Assembly: GCA_963728965.1 (NCBI GenBank)
Contig: CAVSMH010000005.1
Location: 186,001 to 250,000 of the forward strand
Direction: 5' to 3'
From: DASQZT01 sp963728965
GTDB lineage: Bacteria; Acidobacteriota; Terriglobia; Bryobacterales; Bryobacteraceae
Length of the DNA stretch: 64,000 bases
Both the position numbers and the translations under genes were made by a program. Each line of letters starts with the position of its first letter. Within the stretch, counting starts at the first letter, position 1. The notes beneath the pieces were generated by a model. It was not told the origin of the DNA and ran no database searches. It saw only the letters and a program-made list of their open reading frames with translations. Positions 29,057 to 37,251 of the stretch are shown here, in pieces.

Positions 29057-29125
29057 TTGTCGGCGGGGGCGGCACACGACAAACCCGCAACGCCAATCGG
29101 TTCGCGTCGCCGATCCCGACAGACC

Positions 29126-29527
29126 CTACCGCGTGATCATGGCCACAGACACGCTGCGCATGGTCATGGTTTTCGGCAGGAGGGTGCTGACGAAGGGGCT
29201 GGCCGAATAGGTGATTGTGAGTTTCACCGTGCTGCCCGGGTTCTTATCCGGAATCCACGTGGTCTGCACGTCCACCGCGGTTTTGGACAGCCCGACCCCC
29301 TGGGTCAGTACATAGGTTTGCACGGCTGCGGCATCGGCCGGGTGGCCGCTGGCGCTTCCGCGGACGGCAGCCCACCGGGCACCTTGCTGTGCCATGAAGG
29401 CCAGGGAATTGAAGGTGAAGATCAGGTAACCGACCGTGACGATTCCCAGGACGAGACCGAGAAACAGGGACATTACGAGGGCGGTTTCCACCATCACACT
29501 GCCCCTCCGGCTGTGGTGACGGCGCAT
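29126..29527 (-). CDS. TadE-like minor pseudopilin (last gene of three)
   Basis: The 133-residue protein has the TadE layout: a short basic leader, then GSVMVETALVMSLFLGLVLGIV with the conserved Glu after the cleavage-like position, one membrane helix, and a small exported domain. It would serve as a minor subunit of a Flp/Tad-type pilus or a related surface assembly. It begins 3 bases after the preceding TadE-like gene. No TadA, TadB/C, RcpA or prepilin peptidase gene is in the window. Confidence 0.8.
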   Translation of the reverse strand: MRRHHSRRGSVMVETALVMSLFLGLVLGIVTVGYLIFTFNSLAFMAQQGARWAAVRGSASGHPADAAAVQTYVLTQGVGLSKTAVDVQTTWIPDKNPGSTVKLTITYSASPFVSTLLPKTMTMRSVSVAMITR

Positions 29528-29530
29528 AGA

Positions 29531-29962
29531 CTACTGAATCCTCGTGATGGCAGCCGATGTCATGGTGATCGACGACGGCATGCCGGGCCAGCCCATGACG
29601 GCGTTGAACCGTTGGGTGGTTTTGATTTTGATGTAGGAAGTCTTTCCGGTACAGGTGGTGGAGCAGGAGACCTGGGAGCCCCCGGGTGTGCAGGTGCAGA
29701 CATCCGTCGAGGTAACCGCAAGCCCGGCAGGATTGCCGGCGGCGTTGGCCACCACCGCGGCGATTCCGCCGGTATCGGACGCGGCCGCGCTGCTCTGCCC
29801 GGCGTACTGGGCGCCGGCCCTCGTCGCGGCGGTAAGAACTATCATGGTGTGAAATACCCGGGCGAAATCGACGGCCGCCACGCACAGCAGGAGAAACATG
29901 GGAGTCACCAGGGTGAACTCGACCAGTGCGATACCCCGCCGACGGCGCTGCCTCTGCTTCAT
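29531..29962 (-). CDS. TadE-like minor pseudopilin (middle gene of three)
   Basis: The 143-residue protein has a very basic leader (KQRQRRRRG), the TadE core IALVEFTLVTPMFLLLCVAAVDFARVF with the conserved Glu, one membrane helix, and an exported part containing four closely spaced cysteines (CTCTPGGSQVSCSTTC) that could form disulfides. It starts 5 bases after the TadG-like gene and belongs to the same transcript. Confidence 0.82.
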   Translation of the reverse strand: MKQRQRRRRGIALVEFTLVTPMFLLLCVAAVDFARVFHTMIVLTAATRAGAQYAGQSSAAASDTGGIAAVVANAAGNPAGLAVTSTDVCTCTPGGSQVSCSTTCTGKTSYIKIKTTQRFNAVMGWPGMPSSITMTSAAITRIQ

Positions 29963-29967
29963 GGTTT

Positions 29968-31287
29968 TTACTCCGCCAACACCGCACTCTGGCGAATCGG
30001 CGAGCCGTCCTGTAACGCCGAGTAGTCGGCATTCACGCTGGAATTGCCGCTGATGGTGATGGTGTCCGCAACCAGAATCTGGTAGCCGCCGCTCGAATTA
30101 TTGCCGCTGAACAGGAGCGGCGAATGGGGCAAATAGATCGCCCCGTTGAACACATTCGTCGCGCCACCCACGATCTGGTTGGCGCTCGAGCTGACGATGG
30201 CCCGATCCTGGAAGATCAGGATTCCTTCGAGCGGACCGCTGGTGGGCGCGTTCAGGGTCACCTTTGCCTGCCCGTCGATGTTGAATGGCTGGAACGCCGC
30301 ACCACACCCGCTCAGACCGCTGTTCGGCCCCGATGTGTTGTAGATGGTTACGCCGCTGCCTGACACGCGCGCCTGGCTGTTGAAGCCAAAGCCACCGCCG
30401 GCGATGACATAGACGCCGGGCGCCATGGTGAATGTGGCGTTTCCGGTGTTCCCAAATCGCAGTCCGCCGCAGTAGACGCCCGGCTGAATCGTGTTTCCCG
30501 GAGGCTTCGCATTCATGTCGTAGTAAGCGCCGCCCGAGGCGGCGCGCACGGTCATGCCGCCGGCATTGGGCGCCGCAACGGTCTCCAGCGGGTCCGGAAA
30601 CTGCGAGACCTTGTGTGGTGTGACCGGGGTCCCGGACGGCGAATTGAGGATCTTGGTCTGGCCGGTAAGGTCGGTGCCGCCCGCGACGGCGACTCCGGCA
30701 TTGTTCTTCATGTAGAGGGTGCCACTACCCTCCATGTGCAGGGCGCTGTTGCTCGAGGAGTTCACGTTGAGACCGCACGAGAAATAAGTGGAGTTCGAGC
30801 CGGCGATCTGAAAGGCTCGTGGTGCGGTCTGGCTTAACGCGAAGACGCATCCGCCCCCGGTGCCCGCGCCCAGCATACTCACCGCGCGTGCCGCGATGGT
30901 AGCCTGTCGCTGCCCGATGATCGACATGAAAAACACGGGCGCAACCTGCGTCACGGTGACCTCCACCGCCGCGGCGTTGCCGGCCAGCGCGCCTTTTTGG
31001 GGAGGGTGGCTTACCACCACCGTGGCGGAGGAAACACCATTGACGAAGCCATTCAGCGCCGCATCCGCTCGTCCCGCATCGATAATCGTCTGTTCGCTGC
31101 TGCCCTTGCGCAGTTCCAGCACGGCCCCCATGCAGGCGGCATCCGCGGCGGTTTGCGCGCGGAGCTTCTGCCATTGGAGATAGCCTACATCCACCGCCAG
31201 TCCGACGAATGCCAGCAGGACGGAGGCGGAGAGCGTAGTCGCCACGAAGACGAACCCACGCCTGCGCGATCGATTGGTGAATCCCAC
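29968..31287 (-). CDS. TadG-like putative Flp pilus-assembly protein
   Basis: The 439-residue protein begins with a GTG codon and a basic leader followed by the TadE/G-like membrane helix FVFVATTLSASVLLAFVGLAVDVG and the family segment KLRAQTAADAACMGAVLEL. The exported part (about residues 150-439) is glycine/serine/asparagine-rich with repeated short beta-like units, so it may form a stiff beta-helical fold. No VWA-type MIDAS motif is evident. It heads the three-gene minus-strand unit. Confidence 0.8.
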   Translation of the reverse strand: MGFTNRSRRRGFVFVATTLSASVLLAFVGLAVDVGYLQWQKLRAQTAADAACMGAVLELRKGSSEQTIIDAGRADAALNGFVNGVSSATVVVSHPPQKGALAGNAAAVEVTVTQVAPVFFMSIIGQRQATIAARAVSMLGAGTGGGCVFALSQTAPRAFQIAGSNSTYFSCGLNVNSSSNSALHMEGSGTLYMKNNAGVAVAGGTDLTGQTKILNSPSGTPVTPHKVSQFPDPLETVAAPNAGGMTVRAASGGAYYDMNAKPPGNTIQPGVYCGGLRFGNTGNATFTMAPGVYVIAGGGFGFNSQARVSGSGVTIYNTSGPNSGLSGCGAAFQPFNIDGQAKVTLNAPTSGPLEGILIFQDRAIVSSSANQIVGGATNVFNGAIYLPHSPLLFSGNNSSGGYQILVADTITISGNSSVNADYSALQDGSPIRQSAVLAE

Positions 31288-31410
31288 GGCAACTTCAGCA
31301 TAAAAGGGTGCCGGCCGCGAAGAAATCGGCGTTTCGCCTTACCCGTGCGGCAACATTCCCCGAGGAAGGGCCAGGGTTCGGCTTACGTTCCATGCCGCGG
31401 AGATCCGCTC

Positions 31411-33864
31411 CTACTCGTGGTGCAGGGCTTCGAGCGGATCCACATGCGCGGCGCGGCGGGCGGGGATGAACACGGCCACCACGGCGACCAGCAACATCAG
31501 CGCGGGCACACCGATGAAGGTGACCGGATCGCGCGTGCCGATGCCGTACAACAGGCTGGCGGTGAAACGCGTCGCGGCAAAGGCGACGCCGATTCCGACG
31601 GCGAGGCCAACCCCCACCAGCAGCAGCCCATCGCGCAGGAACAGGCGCAACACGCCGGCGGGTTTGGCGCCCAGCGCCATGCGGATGCCGATCTCGCGGG
31701 TACGCGCCCGCGCGGCGAAGCTGACCACGCCGTACAGGCCCACCGTGGCCAGGACCACGCCGATCAGCCCGAACAGACCCAACAGCGTCGCCGAGAGCCG
31801 CGGCAACAGCATCGACATGCTGACGTGCTCATCCATGGTCTTGACATTGAACACCGGCAGGTTCGCGTCGAGCGAGTGAATCTGGGCCCGAACGGCTCCC
31901 GCCAGCGGACCGGGAGCGCCGGTGGTTCGCGCCATGACGGTGATGCCGTAAAAGCTGAAAACGTCCTGGGGCCTGGCTTCCAGGAACTGGTAGGCGATGG
32001 CGGTGGCGCTCTCGCCGAGGGTTCGCGATTTCGAATTCCGGACGACGCCGAGAACCTCCAGGCGTTGCCTGCCGGTTCCGGGAATGCCGTCAAAATCCAC
32101 CTGTTGGCCCACCGGATCCTGGCCTGGGAACAACTGGCGCGCCAACTCCTCGTTGATGATCAGTGTCTTGCCGGTATCCTTGTGCCCGTCGAAGTCCCGG
32201 CCGCGGCGGAGGGGAATGCCCAGGGCGGCGAAATACCCGGCACCGACGGAATAGACGTTCGCGCCGACTGCCTTGGCCTTGTCGCCCGCGCCCACGGGCT
32301 TGAAGTCGAGATCGGTGCCGCCGATGCTCAGCGGCAGGCTGTCGACGAAGCTCACCGCGGTGACCCCCGGCAGAGCCTCGATGCGTTGCCGCACCTGCGC
32401 CACGAACTGCCTGGTCCGTTCCGGGGAATAGTGATGGAGCTTGGGGTCGAAGGTCATCAGCAGGAGGTGATCGGTGCGCATGCCGAGATCGATGGAGGAT
32501 GCGTTCAGGAGGCTGCGCACAAACAGGCTGGCGCCCACCAGCAGCACCAGGGAGAGCGAAACCTGCACCAGGACCAGCACGCTCCGCGCGCCAAAGCGCC
32601 GGGTGCCGACGGCGGCGCAACCCTGATCTTTGAGCGCTGTGACCAGGTCCGGCCGGGTGGCGCGAAACGCGGGAACGAGGCCGAACAGGACGCCCGTCAG
32701 GATGGCCAGCACCGAGGTGAAAAGCAGGACGCGGAGATCGATGACGAACTGGAAGCCGATCGGGAAGGGCAGCGGGAAGGCGAAGCCGGAGATGGCGCGT
32801 GTGGCGGCCCAGGCTCCCAGCAGACCGAGGGCGCTGCCCATCAGAGAGAGGAGCATGCTCTCGGTCAGGAGCTGCCGGATCAGCCTCCCCCGGCTGGCGC
32901 CCACCGACAGGCGGATGCCGATCTCCTTCTGGCGCACGGTGGCGCGGGCGAGCAGGAGGCTGGCCACGTTGACGCACGCAATCAGCAACACCATCCCGAC
33001 CACCACCATCATGACGGCGGCGGCGGCCATGGCTCCGGGGCCGGAGCCGCCGGGAAGTCCGCCGACCTTGCCCAAGGTGATGGCGGGTTTAGGCTGTTCG
33101 CCCTTGCGGTACTCGGTATCGAGGCGATGCTTGATTGTGTTGACAACGGTGAGCGCCTGCTGCCGGACCACGCCCGGTTTGAGCCGCGCTACCAGCAGCA
33201 GCCACTGGGCGTTGCGCTGATTTCGCATGTCGCCGGTGTGAAGATCGGGCATGATCTCGTCGGACATCGAAAGCGGCACCCAGAACTCGCTCAGGAAGCC
33301 GCGGTCCACGCCCTTGAACCCGGGCGCGGTGACGCCCACGACGGTGTACTTGCTGTTGTTCAGAATGATCTCGCGGCCGAGGATGGCGCGGTCGGCCGCG
33401 AAGCGGCGCCGCCAGATGCTGTCGGCGAGCACGACCACGGAGACCTTCTGCGGATAGTTGTCTTCGGCGGGCAGGAATCCGCGGCCCAACTGCAACGGGA
33501 CGCCGATCATGGAGAAGTAGGCGGCATCGGCCACCTGGCCCCAAACCCGCTCCGGTTCTCCATTGCCGCCCAGGCTGGCGGGAACCAGTGGAAAATGGGC
33601 GGACACGTCTTCGAACACCAATTTAGACTGGTCGCGGTAGTCCGTGAAATTGGGCCAGGAGAACGAGTTTCCGTTGGAGAAACTGACCAGGCGGCCGGGC
33701 TGGCGCACCGGCACATCGCCCAGCAGCAGCGCATTGACCATGGTGAACACGGTCGTGTTGGCCGCGATGCCGAGCGCGATGGAGATCGCCACGGCGGCGG
33801 TAAAACCGCGGTTTTTCGCGAAGCCGCGGAGGGCGAACCGGAGGTCCCGGAGAATATCGTTCAT
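31411..33864 (-). CDS. ADOP-type MacB-like ABC transporter permease
   Basis: This is a member of the acidobacterial duplicated orphan permease family. It has about 817 residues, with two MacB-PCD/FtsX modules and eight or more membrane helices, and no ATPase gene next to it. Module 1 starts RFALRGFAKNRGFTAAVAISIALGIAANTTVF and continues with the periplasmic domain and FtsX helices with VRQKEIGIRLSVGASRGRLIRQLL. Module 2 repeats this, ending with TREIGIRMALGAKPAGVLRLFLRDG. Substrate is unknown; related MacB systems move lipoproteins, peptides or signals. The start may be ATG 33864 or the in-frame GTG 33870. Confidence 0.9.
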   Translation of the reverse strand: MNDILRDLRFALRGFAKNRGFTAAVAISIALGIAANTTVFTMVNALLLGDVPVRQPGRLVSFSNGNSFSWPNFTDYRDQSKLVFEDVSAHFPLVPASLGGNGEPERVWGQVADAAYFSMIGVPLQLGRGFLPAEDNYPQKVSVVVLADSIWRRRFAADRAILGREIILNNSKYTVVGVTAPGFKGVDRGFLSEFWVPLSMSDEIMPDLHTGDMRNQRNAQWLLLVARLKPGVVRQQALTVVNTIKHRLDTEYRKGEQPKPAITLGKVGGLPGGSGPGAMAAAAVMMVVVGMVLLIACVNVASLLLARATVRQKEIGIRLSVGASRGRLIRQLLTESMLLSLMGSALGLLGAWAATRAISGFAFPLPFPIGFQFVIDLRVLLFTSVLAILTGVLFGLVPAFRATRPDLVTALKDQGCAAVGTRRFGARSVLVLVQVSLSLVLLVGASLFVRSLLNASSIDLGMRTDHLLLMTFDPKLHHYSPERTRQFVAQVRQRIEALPGVTAVSFVDSLPLSIGGTDLDFKPVGAGDKAKAVGANVYSVGAGYFAALGIPLRRGRDFDGHKDTGKTLIINEELARQLFPGQDPVGQQVDFDGIPGTGRQRLEVLGVVRNSKSRTLGESATAIAYQFLEARPQDVFSFYGITVMARTTGAPGPLAGAVRAQIHSLDANLPVFNVKTMDEHVSMSMLLPRLSATLLGLFGLIGVVLATVGLYGVVSFAARARTREIGIRMALGAKPAGVLRLFLRDGLLLVGVGLAVGIGVAFAATRFTASLLYGIGTRDPVTFIGVPALMLLVAVVAVFIPARRAAHVDPLEALHHE

Positions 33865-33943
33865 GTGCACCTGCCTGCCAGAGGTTAACAGACGAATAAA
33901 TGGTCCGAAAAGTTCAGTCGAGATGCGCGCGCGCGTGGGTTGC

Positions 33944-33949
33944 GATAAT
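33944..33949 (+). promoter_or_regulatory. -10 element upstream of the exported methyltransferase
   Basis: GATAAT in the context tgcGATAATctc lies 19 bases before the ATG at 33969, with an intervening GAGGAGA ribosome site. No good -35 box is seen. Confidence 0.3.
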
Positions 33950-33968
33950 CTCGACCAGAGGAGACCCG

Positions 33969-34556
33969 ATGCAATTACGCAAAGCGCTTCCCGGTACCTT
34001 CCTGGTTGCGGCCGTGCTGCTTTCGGCGGTTACGGCCGCGGCCCAGAACGACAAACCCAAACGCGAGCCCGACGTGCCCTTCGTGCCCACCACCGAAGAG
34101 GCGGTTCAGGCCATGTTGAAACTGGCGGACGTGAAGAAGAGCGACGTGGTATACGATCTCGGCTGCGGCGACGGACGGATCGTGGTGGCGGCTGCCAAAC
34201 TTTATGGGGCTCATGCGGTGGGCATCGATATCAACCCGGTGCGCATTCAGGAAGCCAAGGAAACCGCCCGGAAAGCCGGCGTAGAAAACCTGGTGAAGTT
34301 CGAAGAGAACGACCTGTTCGAGGCGGATATCCACGAGGCCAGCGTGGTGACCCTGTTCCTGCTTTCGAGTGTGAACCTGAAGCTGCGCCCCAAGCTGCTG
34401 CACGACCTGAAGCCCGGCACCCGCATCGTTTCGAACACGTTCGACATGGGGGACTGGAAGCCGGAGAAGGAACTCACCGTGGGCAATCCGGACGAAGAGT
34501 CCTGGCTGAGCCATAAGCTGTACCTGTGGACGGTTCCGCAACACGGCGACCACTGA
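33969..34556 (+). CDS. Exported class I SAM-dependent methyltransferase-like protein
   Basis: The 195-residue protein has a clear signal peptide (KALPGTFLVAAVLLSAVTAAAQ, cleaved after AAA-Q-like site) followed by a class I methyltransferase fold. Motif I is VVYDLGCGDGRIVVAAA (about residues 63-79), motif II AVGIDINP, and motif IV FEENDLFEADIHEASVVTLFLLSS. ATG 33969 is preferred because GAGGAGA precedes it and it opens the signal peptide. The longer frame to 33900 is rejected. Substrate is unknown. Export is puzzling because SAM is cytoplasmic. Confidence 0.82.
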   Translation: MQLRKALPGTFLVAAVLLSAVTAAAQNDKPKREPDVPFVPTTEEAVQAMLKLADVKKSDVVYDLGCGDGRIVVAAAKLYGAHAVGIDINPVRIQEAKETARKAGVENLVKFEENDLFEADIHEASVVTLFLLSSVNLKLRPKLLHDLKPGTRIVSNTFDMGDWKPEKELTVGNPDEESWLSHKLYLWTVPQHGDH

Positions 34557-34745
34557 CGCTTCCGGCATTCACCGGGCGGACCACGGGACGACCGGATCGG
34601 TGATCACTGCCGTCTGCGGGGCACCTCAGGGCTGGGGTCCCGATCCCGACAGGCGTGCAGGAGATATCATGGGCCGAGGGGACAATTCGGGAACCGGAAT
34701 CGCGATTAGCGCGCCTCGGTCCGGTCGTCACCCCGGGGGGGATGA

Positions 34746-35576
34746 ATGGATGCAACAGGGGGTAGTGCGGGCTACGCGCTCGGCCATTCGCAACGAGAGA
34801 TCGGACGCCTGAGCGTGCAGGCGAGAATCTTCGAGCCTTTCACGCGCCGGATGCTTCAGGAGGCCGGCATGTCGCCGGGCATGCGGGTTCTGGACGTAGG
34901 CAGCGGTGCCGGCGACGTAGCGTTTCTGTGCGCATCGCTGGTCGGGCCGCGCGGAGCGGTCGTCGGAATGGATAAGGCGCCGGCGGCGGTGGAAACGTCC
35001 AGGGAACGAGCGCGCAGCGCCGGTGTTGAAAACGTCACCTTCGAGACCGGCGATCCTTCTGAAATGCCCTTTGATGAGCCGTTCGATGCGGTGGTCGGGC
35101 GGCTCGTCCTCATGCATCAGCGGGATCCGGTCGCCATGCTGCGCCGGCTATGCCGCCTGCTTCGCCCTGGCGGCATCGTTGCCTTTCAGGAATTCGATAT
35201 CAGCGGGGCGCGCTCGCACCCGCCCTCGCCTACCTTCGACCGGTGCATGGAATGGATTACCGCGGCCTTTTCGGCGACGGGAACGGATACCCGGATGGGC
35301 GTGAAACTCCATTCCACGTTCACCACGGCGGGGTTGCCGGCGCCTTCGATGAGCCTGGATGCTGGGATTTGGGGAGGCAAGGAAGACAACCCCGCTCCGG
35401 CGATGGTGACTGACGTCGTTCGCAGCCTGCTGCCGGTGCTGGTGAAATCCGGGATCGCGACGGAAGCCCAAGTGGAAATCGGCTCCCTGCAGGAGCGGCT
35501 GCAACGGGAGATCCTGGCCGGCGGCGGCGTAGCGGTCTCACCGTCGCTCGTCGGTGCCAGGGCACGGCTCGATTGA
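34746..35576 (+). CDS. Class I SAM-dependent methyltransferase (UbiE-like)
   Basis: The 276-residue cytoplasmic protein has motif I VLDVGSGAGDVAFLCA (about residues 48-63), the acidic ribose-binding VVGMDKAP, and FETGDPSEMPFDEPFDAVVGRLVLMHQ with RLLRPGGIVAFQEFD. The pattern is typical of the UbiE/Methyltransf_25 group. The C-terminal 90 residues could form the substrate lid. Substrate unknown. The 189-base gap from the upstream methyltransferase has no feature seen. Confidence 0.82.
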   Translation: MDATGGSAGYALGHSQREIGRLSVQARIFEPFTRRMLQEAGMSPGMRVLDVGSGAGDVAFLCASLVGPRGAVVGMDKAPAAVETSRERARSAGVENVTFETGDPSEMPFDEPFDAVVGRLVLMHQRDPVAMLRRLCRLLRPGGIVAFQEFDISGARSHPPSPTFDRCMEWITAAFSATGTDTRMGVKLHSTFTTAGLPAPSMSLDAGIWGGKEDNPAPAMVTDVVRSLLPVLVKSGIATEAQVEIGSLQERLQREILAGGGVAVSPSLVGARARLD

Positions 35577-35642
35577 AACCGGATCACCAACACCATTCGA
35601 TTCCGTCGACAGGTTCGCCCGGCGTGCTACGGTCGCGGCAGA

Positions 35643-37178
35643 CTACATGACGGGGCCGATACGCCAGGGGACGAATTCCTTGTGGCCGAGCCGTTCGGCC
35701 GAAGTGCGGCGGCCGGAGGCGACCTCGAGGACGAGGTCGAGAATCTCGCGGCCCACCTGCTGGACCGAACAGTCGCCATCGGCAATGGTGCCGGCGTTCA
35801 CGTCCATGTTGCCGGTCATGCGGCGGTAGGTGTCGCTGTTGGTGGCGATCTTGATGACCGGAATGGTGGGGAATCCAATGGCGCTGCCGCGGCCGGTGGT
35901 GAAGGCGATGAGGTTGCATCCGCCGGCGGCGAGGCCGCTGAGCGACACCGGGTCGTAACCGGGAGTGTTCATGAAGACAAAGCCGGGAGCGGTGATGCGC
36001 TCGGCGTATTCGTAGACGTCGATGAGGGGCGAGGTGCCGCCCTTGGCGACGGCGCCGAGAGATTTCTCGAGAATGTTGCTGAGGCCGCCGGCCTTGTTAC
36101 CCGGGCTGGGGTTGTCGTCGAAGCTGCCTTCGAAACGGTCGAGGTAGCGCTTATAGCCGCGCACGCAGGCGAGGAGTTTCCCGGCGACTTCGCGGGTGCG
36201 CGCGCGCCGGACCAGGAGGTGCTCGGCGCCGAAGATTTCGGGGGTCTCGGCGAGGACGGCAGTGCCGCCGAGGGCGGCCAGAAGGTCGGAGCAATGGCCG
36301 AGGGCGGGGTTGGCGGTGATCCCGGAGAAGGAGTCGGAGCCGCCGCAGTTCAGGCCGAGCACGATGCGGGAGGCGGAAATGTCGGAGCGCTGCTCGGTGG
36401 CGGCCTGCTCGATGAAGCGGGTGATTTCGCGCCGCGCGGCGGCGACGGCGCCGGTGGTGCCGCCGCTCGATTGCAAAGTCAACCCCGCCAGACGCGCGCT
36501 GGTGGGAGCGCCCGGGCCGAGGTAGTGATCGATCTGGTTGACTTCGCAGCCCAGGCCGAGGATCACGGCGGCGGAAACATTGGGGTGGGCGAGCACGCCG
36601 CCCAGGGTGCGGCGGAGTTGATCGACATCGGGGCCGAAGGCCTGGCCGCAGCCATCGCCGTGAGGGAAGGCGACCACCCCATCCACGTTGGGAGGGAACG
36701 CGAACTCCTCGAAACTGCGCGCGATGGTTTCGGCGGTATGGGCAGCGCAGTTGCTTGCCGCGACCACGGCGATGTAGTTGCGCGTGCCGGCGCGGCCGTC
36801 CTCGCGGAGATAACCGAGGAAGGAGGGACCGCCCGACGGCGGCCGGGGCAGCGGCGCTTCCGAGGTGGGGAACTCGTAGGCGAGCGCGAGCTCCTCATAA
36901 GCCAGGTTGTGGCTATGCACGTGGCTGCCGGGCTCGATGAGATGGCCGGCGCGGCCGATGGATTGGCCGTAGCGAAGCACCATCTGTCCGGTTTGGAGTT
37001 GGCGGAGCGCGACTTTGTGGCCGGCGGGGATCGCCTCGCGGGTGACGATGTGAACACCGCCGATGTGCAGTTCGGCGCCGGCGGGGATGGGTACACGGGC
37101 CACGGCGATGTTGTCATCGGGGTGGAGCTGAATGGCCGAGTTGCCGGCCGTCGGCAGTTTGGCGATGTCGAGGAGCAT
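35643..37178 (-). CDS. UxaA-family altronate dehydratase/hydrolase
   Basis: This family dehydrates altronate (or galactarate-type hexarates) to 2-keto-3-deoxy acids in hexuronate breakdown. The 511-residue protein joins an N-terminal SAF domain (about residues 10-85: DNIAVARVPIPAGAEL, REAIPAGHKVAL) to the large UxaA domain. The latter has GYLREDGRAGTRNYIAVV, FPHGDGCGQ, LGLGCEVNQID, LNCGGSDSFSGITANPALG and TTGRGSAIGFPTIPVIKIATN, which supply Fe-S-like Cys ligands. ATG 37178 starts the homologous region, and the longer frame to 37367 is non-homologous. It lies 73 bases after the hybrid kinase gene, same strand. No uxuA/uxaB neighbours are present. Confidence 0.87.
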   Translation of the reverse strand: MLLDIAKLPTAGNSAIQLHPDDNIAVARVPIPAGAELHIGGVHIVTREAIPAGHKVALRQLQTGQMVLRYGQSIGRAGHLIEPGSHVHSHNLAYEELALAYEFPTSEAPLPRPPSGGPSFLGYLREDGRAGTRNYIAVVAASNCAAHTAETIARSFEEFAFPPNVDGVVAFPHGDGCGQAFGPDVDQLRRTLGGVLAHPNVSAAVILGLGCEVNQIDHYLGPGAPTSARLAGLTLQSSGGTTGAVAAARREITRFIEQAATEQRSDISASRIVLGLNCGGSDSFSGITANPALGHCSDLLAALGGTAVLAETPEIFGAEHLLVRRARTREVAGKLLACVRGYKRYLDRFEGSFDDNPSPGNKAGGLSNILEKSLGAVAKGGTSPLIDVYEYAERITAPGFVFMNTPGYDPVSLSGLAAGGCNLIAFTTGRGSAIGFPTIPVIKIATNSDTYRRMTGNMDVNAGTIADGDCSVQQVGREILDLVLEVASGRRTSAERLGHKEFVPWRIGPVM

Positions 37179-37251
37179 GCGCGGGTGGTCTTCTACAATC
37201 GTAGCGCGGCGGGGCGACAGGCGGCGAGTGTTTTGCCGGCGCCGGGCCGGC

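Noticed and set aside
30997..33888. 963-residue plus-strand ORF opposite the ADOP permease
   Set aside because: Antisense to a fully recognisable permease; rich in His, Gln and Asp typical of reversed GC-rich codons.
33900..33968. Longer N-terminus for the exported methyltransferase
   Set aside because: The ATG at 33969 has a good ribosome site and opens directly onto a signal peptide.
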